A stretch of 64,000 bases of DNA from Limnomonas spitsbergensis (lineage: Eukaryota; Chlorophyta; Chlorophyceae; Chlamydomonadales): NCBI GenBank assembly GCA_037349105.1, contig JAYJMM010000039.1, positions 6,168,501 to 6,232,500 of the forward strand. Direction: 5' to 3'. The notes under the pieces were generated by a model. It was not told the DNA's origin and made no database searches. It saw only the letters and a list, made by a program, of their open reading frames with translations. Position 1 is the stretch's first letter. Each line of letters begins with the position of its first letter. Both the position numbers and the translations under genes were made by a program. Below are positions 1-11,400 of this stretch, piece by piece.

Positions 1-3000
1 TGTCGGGGTACCTTTTGAAGGGTTTAGGGTTTAGGATGAAGGTCACGTTTGGAGGCACACATGTCAGGGTACCTTTTGAAGGGTTTAGGGTTTAGGCTGA
101 AGGTCACGGTTGGATGCACACATGTCGGGGTACCTTTTGAAGGGTTTAGGGTTTAGGCTGAAGGTCACGGTTGGATGCACACATGTCGGGGTACCTTTTG
201 AAGGGTTTAGGGTTTAGGCTGAAGGTCACGGTTGGATGCACACATGTCGGGGTACCTTTTGAAGGGTTTAGGGTTTAGGCTGAAGGTCACGGTTGGATGC
301 ACACATGTCGGGGTACCTTTTGAAGGGTTTAGGGTTTAGGCTGAAGGTCACGGTTGGATGCACACATGTCGGGGTACCTTTTGAAGGGTTTAGGGTTTAG
401 GCTGAAGGTCACGTTTGGATGCACACATGTCGGGGTACCTTTTGAAGGGTTTAGGGTTTAGGCTGAAGGTCACTGTTGGATGCACACATGTCGGGGTACC
501 TTTTGAAGAGTTTAGGGTTTAGGATGAAGGTCACGGTTGGATGCACACATGTCGGGTACCTTTTGAAGGGTTTAGGGTTTAGGATGAAGGTCACGTTTGG
601 AGGCACACATGCCGGGGTACCTTTTGAAGGGTTTAGGGTTTAGGCTGAAGGTCACGTTTGGAGGCACACATGTCGGGGTACCTTTTGGAGGGTTTAGGGT
701 TTAGGCTGAAGGTCACGGTTGGATGCACACATGTCGGGGTACCTTTTGAAGGGTTTAGGGTTAAGGCTGAAGGTCACGGTTGGAGGCACACATGTCGGGG
801 TACCTTTTGAAGGGTTTAGGGTTTAGGCTGAAGGTCACGGTTGGAGGCACACATGTCGGGGTACCTTTTAAAGGGTTTAGGGTTTAGGCTGAAGGTCACG
901 TTTGGATGCACACATGTCGGGGTACCTTTTGAAGGGTTTAGGGTTTAGGCTGAAGGTCACGGTTGGAGGCACACATGTCGGGGTACCTTTTGAAGGGTTT
1001 AGGGTTTAGGATGAAGGTCACGGTTGGATGCACACATGTCGGGGTACCTTTTGAAGGGTTTAGGGTTTAGGATGAAGGTCACGGTTGGAGGCACACATGT
1101 CGGGGTACCTTTTGAAGGGTTTAGGGTTTAGGCTGAAGGTCACGTTTGGATGCACACATGTCGGGGTACCTTTTGAAGGGTTTAGGGTTTAGGCTGAAGG
1201 TCACGTTTGGAGGCACACATGTCGGGGTACCTTTTGAAGGGTTTAGGGTTTAGGCTGAAGGTCACGTTTGGATGCACACATGTCGGGGTACCTTTTGAAG
1301 GGTTTAGGGTTTAGGATGAAGGTCACGGTTGGATGCACACATGTCGGGGTACCTTTTGAAGGGTTTAGGGTTTAGGCTGAAGGTCACGGTTGGATGCACA
1401 CATGTCTGGGTACCTTTTGAAGGGTTTAGGGTTTAGGCTGAAGGTCACGGTTGGATGCACACATGTCGGGGTACCTTTTGAAGGGTTTAGGGTTTAGGCT
1501 GAAGGTCACGTTTGGATGCACACATGTCGGGGTACCTTTTGAAGGGTTTAGGGTTTAGGCTGAAGGTCACGTTTGGATGCACACATGTCGGGGTACCTTT
1601 TGAAGGGTTTAGGGTTTAGGCTGAAGGTCACGTTTGGATGCACACATGTCGGGGTACCTTTTGAAGGGTTTAGGGTTTAGGCTGAAGGTCACGGTTGGAT
1701 GCACACATGTCGGGGTACCTTTTGAAGGGTTTAGGGTTTAGGCTGAAGGTCACGGTTGGATGCACACATGTCTGGGTACCTTTTGAAGGGTTTAGGGTTT
1801 AGGATGAAGGTCACGGTTGGATGCACACATGTCGGGGTACCTTTTGAAGGGTTTAGGGTTTAGGCTGAAGGTCACGTTTGGATGCACACATGTCGGGGTA
1901 CCTTTTGAAGGGTTTAGGGTTTAGGATGAAGGTCACGTTTGGAGGCACACATGTCGGGGTACCTTTTGAAGGGTTTAGGGTTTAGGCTGAAGGTCACGGT
2001 TGGATGCACACATGTCAAGGTACCTTTTGAAGGGTTTAGGGTTTAGGCTGAAGGTCACGTTTGGAGGCACACATGTCGGGGTACCTTTTGAAGGGTTTAG
2101 GGTTTAGGCTGAAGGTCACGTTTGGAGGCACACATGTCGGGGTACCTTTTGAAGGGTTTAGGGTTTAGGCTGAAGGTCACGGTTGGATGCACACATGTCG
2201 GGGTACCTTTTGAAGGGTTTAGGGTTTAGGCTGAAGGTCACGTTTGGAGGCACACATGCCGGGGTACCTTTTGAAGGGTTTAGGGTTTAGGCTGAAGGTC
2301 ACGGTTGGATGCACACATGTCAAGGTACCTTTTGAAGGGTTTAGGGTTTAGGATGAAGGTCACGTTTGGAGGCACACATGTCAGGGTACCTTTTGAAGGG
2401 TTTAGGGTTTAGGCTGAAGGTCACGTTTGGATGCACACATGTCGGGGTACCTTTTGAAGGGTTTAGGGTTTAGGCTGAAGGTCACGGTTGGATGCACACA
2501 TGTCGGGGTACCTTTTGAAGGGTTTAGGGTTTAGGCTGAAGGTCACGTTTGGAGGCACACATGTCGGGGTACCTTTTGAAGGGTTTAGGGTTTAGGCTGA
2601 AGGTCACGTTTGGATGCACACATGTCGGGGTACCTTTTGAAGGGTTTAGGGTTTAGGATGAAGGTCACGTTTGGAGGCACACATGTCGGGGTACCTTTTG
2701 AAGGGTTTAGGGTTTAGGCTGAAGGTCACGGTTGGAGGCACACATGTCGGGGTACCTTTTGAAGGGTTTAGGGTTTAGGCTGAAGGTCACGGTTGGATGC
2801 ACACATGTCGGGGTACCTTTTGAAGGGTTTAGGGTTTAGGATGAAGGTCACGTTTGGAGGCACACATGTCGGGGTACCTTTTGAAGGGTTTAGGGTTTAG
2901 GCTGAAGGTCACGGTTGGATGCACACATGTCGGGGTACCTTTTGAAGGGTTAAGGGTTTAGGATGAAGGTCACGTTTGGAGGCACACATGTCGGGGTACC

Positions 3001-5254
3001 TTTTGAAGGGTTTAGGGTTTAGGCTGAAGGTCACGGTTGGATGCACACATGTCGGGGTACCTTTTGAAGGGTTTAGGGTTTAGGCTGAAGGTCACGGTTG
3101 GATGCACACATGTCGGGGTACCTTTTGAAGGGTTTAGGGTTAAGGCTGAAGGTCACAGTTGGAGGCACACATGTTGGGGTACCTTTTGAAGGGTTTAGGG
3201 TTTAGGCTGAAGGTCACGTTTGGATGCACACATGTCGGGGTACCTTTTGAAGGGTTTAGGGTTTAGGCTGAAGGTCACGGTTGGATGCACACATGTCAGG
3301 GTACCTTTTGAAGGGTTTAGGGTTTAGGCTGAAGGTCACGGTTGGATGCACACATGTCGGGGTACCTTTTGAAGGGTTTAGGGTTTAGGCTGAAGGTCAC
3401 GGTTGGATGCACACATGTCGGGGTACCTTTTGAAGGGTTTAGGGTTTAGGCTGAAGGTCACGGTTGGATGCACACATGTCGGGGTACCTTTTGAAGGGTT
3501 TAGGGTTTAGGCTGAAGGTCACGTTTGGATGCACACATGTCGGGGTACCTTTTGAAGGGTTTAGGGTTTAGGCTGAAGGTCACGGTTGGATGCACACATG
3601 TCGGGGTACCTTTTGAAGGGTTTAGGGTTTAGGCTGAAGGTCACGTTTGGATGCACACATGTCGGGGTACCTTTTGAAGGGTTTAGGGTTTAGGCTGAAG
3701 GTCACTGTTGGATGCACACATGTCGGGGTACCTTTTGAAGAGTTTAGGGTTTAGGATGAAGGTCACGGTTGGATGCACACATGTCGGGTACCTTTTGAAG
3801 GGTTTAGGGTTTAGGATGAAGGTCACGTTTGGAGGCACACATGCCGGGGTACCTTTTGAAGGGTTTAGGGTTTAGGCTGAAGGTCACGTTTGGAGGCACA
3901 CATGTCGGGGTACCTTTTGGAGGGTTTAGGGTTTAGGCTGAAGGTCACGGTTGGATGCACACATGTCGGGGTACCTTTTGAAGGGTTTAGGGTTAAGGCT
4001 GAAGGTCACGGTTGGAGGCACACATGTCGGGGTACCTTTTGAAGGGTTTAGGGTTTAGGCTGAAGGTCACGGTTGGAGGCACACATGTCGGGGTACCTTT
4101 TGAAGGGTTTAGGGTTTAGGCTGAAGGTCACGTTTGGATGCACACATGTCGGGGTACCTTTTGAAGGGTTTAGGGTTTAGGCTGAAGGTCACGGTTGGAG
4201 GCACACATGTCGGGGTACCTTTTGAAGGGTTTAGGGTTTAGGATGAAGGTCACGGTTGGATGCACACATGTCGGGGTACCTTTTGAAGGGTTTAGGGTTT
4301 AGGCTGAAGGTCACGGTTGGAGGCACACATGTCGGGGTACCTTTTGAAGGGTTTAGGGTTTAGGCTGAAGGTCACGGTTGGAGGCACACATGTCGGGGTA
4401 CCTTTTGAAGGGTTTAGGGTTTAGGATGAAGGTCACGGTTGGATGCACACATGTCGGGGTACCTTTTGAAGGGTTTAGGGTTTAGGCTGAAGGTCACGGT
4501 TGGAGGCACACATGTCGGGGTACCTTTTGAAGGGTTTAGGGTTTAGGCTGAAGGTCACGGTTGGAGGCACACATGTCGGGGTACCTTTTGAAGGGTTTAG
4601 GGTTTAGGCTGAAGGTCACGGTTGGATGCACACATGTCGGGGTACCTTTTGAAGGGTTTAGGGTTTAGGCTGAAGGTCACGTTTGGATGCACACATGTCG
4701 GGGTACCTTTTGAAGGGTTTAGGGTTTAGGATGAAGGTCACGGTTGGATGCACACATGTCGGGGTACCTTTTGAAGGGTTTAGGGTTTAGGCTGAAGGTC
4801 ACGGTTGGATGCACACATGTCGGGGTACCTTTTGAAGGGTTTAGGGTTTAGGATGAAGGTCACGGTTGGATGCACACATGTCGGGGTACCTTTTGAAGGG
4901 TTTAGGGTTTAGGCTGAAGGTCACGGTTGGATGCACACATGTCGGGGTACCTTTTGAAGGGTTTAGGGTTTAGGATGAAGGTCACGGTTGGATGCACACA
5001 TGTCGGGGTACCTTTTGAAGGGTTTAGGGTTTAGGCTGAAGGTCACAGTTGGAGGCACACATGTCGGGGTACCTTTTGAAGGGTTTAGGGTTTAGGCTGA
5101 AGGTCACAGTTGGAGGCACACATGTCGGGGTACCTTTTGAAGGGTTTAGGGTTTAGGCTGAAGGTCACAGTTGGAGGCACACATGTCGGGGTACCTTTTG
5201 AAGGGTTTAGGGTTTAGGATGAAGGTCACGTTTGGAGGCACACATGTCGGGGTG
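1..5254. repeat. 61-bp satellite array, about 86 copies
   Basis: Head-to-tail 61-bp units from the window start to about 5254. Each contains a telomere-like AGGGTTTAGGGTTTAGG core, a KpnI-like GGGGTACC and a CACACATGT word. Copies differ mainly at a few fixed sites (GGTTGG/GTTTGG, GATGC/GAGGC, GGCTGA/GGATGA). The array lies 3' of cyclase exon 27, so it is either a long intron or the 3' flank. No gene is visible inside it. Confidence 0.97.
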
Positions 5255-5791
5255 CCTTTGGATATCAGGATTTGAGGTAGGTAGGGTTTTGAGGGTTCGA
5301 TGGTGAGTTGTTATTTCAGGGTTTCAGGTTTCGACGTTTGAAGAGTCACATATAAAGCCTTTGATCGTTTTTGGTTTTATCAGGGGTTTTATGCAAACAT
5401 AGTTTAGGGTTCATGGTTGAAGGTGCTAGGTTCTAAGGGTAAAAGGTTTGAGACATACAGAGTTTGTAGGTTAATTGGTTTGGTGAAAGCCGGGTTGAGG
5501 TAGACAGGGTTCAAGGTTAAAACAAGACTGACCGCTTGACCCTAAACACTTAACCCCTAGCCCTAAATCATTAACCCCAGCCTTAAATCATAAAATCCAG
5601 CCCTATACACTAACTCCAGCCCTTAATCTTTCCACCCAGCCCTAAATCCTGAGCCCCAGCCCTTATTCATTAATCCGACCCCCAAAACCCCAGCCTTCAC
5701 TTCTAACCCTACCTCTTAATCCCAGCCCTCAGCCCTCAACCTCAGCCCCAGATACTCTTATCCAGCCCTTGGCCCTCAAGCCGGCACCTAC
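5255..5791. repeat. Degenerate telomere-word region between satellite and exon 27
   Basis: First a G-rich degenerate stretch, then (5520-5770) a C-rich stretch with a loose repeat of AACCCCAGCCCTAAATC type. No exon or motif is recognisable. It directly follows the donor of cyclase exon 27 on the minus strand. Confidence 0.7.
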
Positions 5792-7443
5792 TTCTCCATG
5801 GCGCAGAATATGAGAGTCATTTCTGAGTAGCTCCGCTTGCCGATGTGGCAGATGTGGCCCAGGGAGGCCAGGGCCGTGGCGGGGGCATCCAGGTAGCCGG
5901 GCGTCAGCTGCTGGCTACGGTCCAGACGGGGAAGGAAGCGCGCCCGCTCCTCCAGACCCGGAACAAGCAGCTGGGAGGGGGAGGGGGAAAGATACAGGGT
6001 GGGAGGTTGGGAGGTTGAAAGGTGGGTACTGCGCCCACTCCTCCAGGCCAGGAGTAAACTGCTTTAATTAATTCAAAATTGGGGGAAAAAATGGGGTGTG
6101 TGGGCAGTCCCTCCGGCAGGCCAGAAATAAAATGCTGACAGTGTGAAGATGGGAGGGGGAGCAGAGGGGGTCAGGAACCTAGGTAGCTAAACTGTAGCTG
6201 AACTGATGTGGCGGAACTAAACTGTAGCTGAAATGATGTAGCTGAAATGATGTAGTTAAAATAATGTAGCTGAACTGATGTAGCTGAACTAACCTAGCTG
6301 AACTAACGTAGCTGAAATGATGTAGTTAAATGATTGTAGCTGAACTGATGTAGCTGAACTGATGTAGCTGAACTGATGTAGCTGAACATATGTAGCTTAA
6401 GTGCTAAACTGATGTGGCTGAACTGGTGTAGATGATCTAGTATAGCTGATCTGGTGTAGCTGATCTGGTGTAGCTGAAACATTCACACTGACTCATACCT
6501 GCATGATGCTGCTGTAGCTGATCTGCTGTAGCTGATCTGGTGTAGCTGAAACATTCACACTGACTCTTACCTGCATGATGCTGTTGTACTCGACCTGACC
6601 ACCGCTCTTGATTGCAAATATGCCGCAGTCAAGAACCTGCGCACGGGGGGCATGTCACACTTGTTCACACTAGTAGCATTGTTGCACGTGGGGGGGGGGG
6701 GGGGAAGTCACACTTGCACACTACTGCCATTGTTGCACGCGTGGGGGGGTGTCACAATACTAGTGCACTTGTTGCACGTGGGGCATGTCACACTTGTTCA
6801 CACTAGTGTCATTGTCACACGGGGGGCAGGCCACACTTGTTCACATTATTTTCATTGGTGCACGGGGGACATGTCACACTTGTTCACACTAGTGCCCTTG
6901 TTGCACGAGGGACAGGTCAGACTTGTTCCAACAAGTGTCATTGTCGCACGGGGGGCAGGTCACACTTGTTCACACTAGTGACCTTGTTGCACACTCTGCC
7001 TGTCTCATTGCAGTCAACCTCGATTGGAAGAGCGAGAGCGTTGTTTTTCTTGCGGGGATGGCCATGCGGCAGAATGAAGGTTTAAATCAAGACAGGAGGT
7101 ACGAATCATGACAGGGGGTACGAATCAGGGCTGAAGGTATGAATTGGGACTGGAAGTATGAATCGGGACTGGAAGTATGAATCGGGACTGGTAGTATGAA
7201 TCAGGACTCCAGGAGTAAACCAGGACTGCGGCTTGATACATGGGGTTTACGATTTAAATCCTGAAGGACATGGCTAAGGTTTATAAGCCCCGAACCCCTA
7301 AACTAGGACTAGGGTTCAGGTAACCCCACAAGTTAGATGAAACCTCCACTCTAAGGTTAAACCCGGCCAACCTGTACAGCGGGCATAGTTGTCGACGCGC
7401 TGCTCCGAAACCCGTACACGGACGGCCGTGTATCGTATTCGTA
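5792..7443 (-). CDS. Cyclase exons 24-27: end of first cyclase unit and start of a possible second
   Basis: Exons 7372-7443 (YEYDTRPSVYGFRSSA), 7019-7048 (KNNALALPIE), 6571-6636 (VLDCGIFAIKSGGQVEYNS) and 5792-5970 (LLVPGLEERARFLPRLDRSQ, then an Ala/Leu-rich stretch and SYSEMTLIFCAMEK). VLDCGIFAIK and QLLVPGLEERAR match the closing strand of class III domains. MTLIFCAMEK resembles the first beta strand of another such domain. The reading frame meets TAG at 5788-5790, directly overlapping a good donor (AA-GTAGGT). Either the protein ends here or the gene splices on across the 61-bp array beyond the left edge. The 30-nt exon is the least secure. Confidence 0.7.
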
Positions 7444-8428
7444 CTGCGTAGTGGAGCACGATACGGGGGCAAGATTGAGAGCTGCAGTCTGTGGGTTTTG
7501 GGGGACGAGGGTCTGGGGGGTTTAAGGCTTTAGAGTCTCCGTTTAGGATTGAGGGTTTTGGGGTTTGGGGACTATGGTATAGGGTTCAGGTTCTAAAATG
7601 TGCCTGAAAGGTAGCTGACATGCAGCTGGCAGGTAACTGACAGGTAGGTGATATGTAGCTGAATAGTGTCCAAGTCGCGGCAAAGCTCTGCCTCTCTCAC
7701 CGTTGGCTCTGTCCCCGTGTCATGCTCCGAGAGCAGAGTGAGAGGCGTGCCGCCGCCTGCCCCATCCCCTTCGGAACCGCCGCCGCCAGACACTGGGCCG
7801 CTCGAAAACAGCCCAGCCGCGCCCCACAACTGGCTGTTGATCTCGGAATTCGACACCTGCAGCTGCTGCACCTGCTGCTGCAGCGGGTTGGGTCCCAAGG
7901 GGCTCCGGCCGGCAAAGGGGCGCAGTCCGGGAGGCGTCGGCGTCTTGCGGAGCGGAGGCCGCGATCCCAGCAGCAGCGGCGGCGAGGCCTCGCGGCCCGG
8001 CGCGGCCGCGGCCGCGGCCAGTCCGCTGACGAGGAATGATGCCGGCGGCAGCTGTAGCGAGGGGTGTGAGGGGGATCCGCACGACACCGGCCGCGTCGGA
8101 TGCTGCGGGACTGGCTGGAACGGATGGGGGGGAGGGGAGGGGGAGCTGCCGGGCCGGATCGCCTCGGCTGTGAGCTCGCGGCTCGTGGCCAGCAAGGCCG
8201 GGGAGGGCAACGGGACAGAGACATCCAAGCCAGGGTGGGGGAGCGGGGAGGGGGCGCGGGTCGTGTCGGTCAAGGAGCCGTTGGAGCGGCGTGAGGCGAC
8301 CTTGAGGAGCATCTCAGAGTATTGGCCAAGGTTGGACAGGTTGGGCCAGCGGGCCAACTGCAGGGAAAGGTGTCGTATTGGTTTAGGAGACCAGGAGGGA
8401 GGTACATGTTTAGATTTATGACTGGAGG

Positions 8429-8463
<35 letters not shown>

Positions 8464-11400
8464 AATGGACTTTATCGGGCTGGAAATCATTGTTTCCGTC
8501 TGCGACCGAAAATTGACAAGACCTCAGGGCCAGTGTGAAGGAGGGGGGGGGGGTATTTGAATGAAACCCTTCGGGGAGGAATGGGGATGTCTGAATGAAT
8601 CCCTCACCCCTTCCGGGCAGGCAAACGCAGGGCTAAAGGGAATCGCCCTCCCTCAAAACCCTTAACCCTCAAAAGGGAAGGCAACTCGAATATACTACAT
8701 GTGCTGGGAAGGGGGGGTGCAAGGGCTCATAAAGAGTAACCGTGAGAAAAGGCAGGTGGAGGCAGGGTGGGTCGCACTCAGCCGGCAGCTGCCGGAGGAA
8801 TATGAACGCACTGCCTGATTAAGTATGAACACACCCACACTGACATCAGATATCAGACTACACGTCTACAGACGAGTCAGAAATCAGATTCCAAACGAAT
8901 CGGAACAGATTTCCGGGGCAGTTCTTAACCCTACACCCTACACCCTAGGGGTTTTCTGACCCTGAGCAGTTCGAATTACAGCAACAGGGAAACAATGGGG
9001 TAGATAAAATGTAGCTGAATCAACCTGTAATACAGAGCACGTCTCACCCCTACCCCAAACCCGTAACCCTGATATACACAAAACGTCTAACCCCTACCCC
9101 AAACCCTAAACCCTGATATACACAGCAGGTCTCACCCCTACCCCAAACCCTAAACCCTAAAACACACAGCACGGCTCACCCCTACCCCAAACCCTGAACC
9201 CTAATATACAGAGCACGTCTCACCCCTACCCCAAACCCCAAACCCTGATATACACAGCACGTCTCACCCCTACCCCAAAACCTAAACCCTAAAAATATAG
9301 AGCACGTCTCACCCCTACCCCAAACCCTAAACCCTGATATACACAGCACGTCTCAACCCTACCTCAAACCTAAACCCTGACATACACAGCACGTCTCACC
9401 CCTACCACAAACCCTAAACCCTAAAATACACAGCACGTCTCACCCCTACCCCAAACCCTAAACCCTGATATACACAGTACGTCTCACCCCTACCCCAAAC
9501 CCCAAACCCTGATATACCACAGCACGTCTCACCCCTACCCCAAACCCTTAACCCTGATATACACAGCACGTCTCACCCCTACCCCAAACCCTTAACCCTG
9601 AAATACAGAGCACGTCTCACCCCTATCCCAAACCATAAATCCTGATATACACAGCATGTCTCACCCCTTCCCCAAACCCTAAACCCTAAAATACACAGCA
9701 CGTCTCACCCCTCCCCCAAACCCTAAAATACACAGCACGTCTCACCCCTACCCCAAACCCCAAACCCTGATATACACAGCACGTCCCACCCCTACCTCAA
9801 ACCCTAAACCCTGATATACCACAGCACGTCTCACCCCTACCCCAAACCATAAACCCTGATATACACAGCACGTCTCACCCCTACCCCAAACCCTTAACCC
9901 TGATATACACAGCACGACTCACCCCTACCCCAAACCCGTAACCCTGAAATACAGAGCACGTCTCACCCCTATCCCAAACCATAAATCCTGATATACACAG
10001 CATGTCTCACCCCTACCCAAAACCCTAAACCCTAAAATACACAGCACGTCTCACCCCTACCCCAAACCCTAAAATACACAGCACGTCTCACCCCTACCCC
10101 AAACCCTTAACCCTAAAATACACAGCACGTCTCACCCCTACCCCAAACCCTAAACCCTGATATACACAGCACGTCTCACCCCTACCCCAAACACTAATCC
10201 CTGATACGCACAGCACGTCTCACCCCTACTCCAAACCCTAAACCCTGATATACACAGAACGTCTCACCCCTACCCCAAAGCCTAAACCCTGATATACATA
10301 GCACGTCTCACCCCTACCCCAAACATTAACCCTAAAATACACAGCACGTCTCACCCCTACCCCAAAACCCTAAACCCTGATATACAGAGCATGTCTCACC
10401 CCTACCCCAAACCCTAATCCCTGATATACACAGCACGTCTCACCCCTACCCCAAACCCTAAACCCTGATATACACAGGACGTCTCACCCATACCCCAAAC
10501 CCTAAACCCTGATATACACAGCACATCTCACCCCTACCCCAAACCCTGAAGTACAGAGCACGTCTCACCCCTACCCCAAACCCCAAACCCTGATATACAC
10601 AGCACATCCCACCCCTACCTCAAACCCTAAACCCTAAAATACATAGCACGTCTCACCCCTACCCCAAACCATTAACCCTGATATACACAGCATGTCTCAC
10701 CCCTACCCCAAACACTAAACCCTGACATACACAGCACATATCACCCCTACCCCAAACCCTTAACCCTGATATACACAGCACGTCTCACCCCTACCCCAAA
10801 CCCTAAACCCTGATATACACAGCACGACTCACCCCTACCCCAAACCCTTAACATTGATATACACAGCACGTCTCACCCATACCCCAAACCCTCAACCCCA
10901 AAATACACAGCACGTCTCACCCCTACCCCAAACCCTAAAATACAGAGCACGTCTCACCCCTACCCCAAACCCCAAACCCTGATATACACAGCACGTCCCA
11001 CCCCTACCTCAAACCCTTAACCCTGATATACCACAGCACGTCTCACCCCTACCCCAAACCCTAAACCCTGATATACACAGCACGTCTCACCCCTACCCCA
11101 ATACCTAAACCCTGATATACACAGCATGTCTCACCCCTACCCCAAACCCTAAACCCTAAAATACACAGCACATCTCACCCCTGCCCCAAACCCTAAATCA
11201 TAAAATACACGGCACGTCTCACCCCTACCCCAAACCCTAAACCCTGATATATACAGCACGTCTGACCCCTACCCCAAACCCTGATTTACACAGAACGTCT
11301 CACCCCTACCCCAAACCCTAAACCCTGATATACACAGCAAATCTCACCCCTACCCCAAACCCTAAAATACAGAGCACGTCTCACCCCTACCCCAAACCCT

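Noticed and set aside
7666..8421. 251-codon plus-strand ORF opposite cyclase exon 23
   Set aside because: Antisense shadow of a GC-rich exon whose minus-strand frame has matching splice sites, correct phase and flanking cyclase exons.
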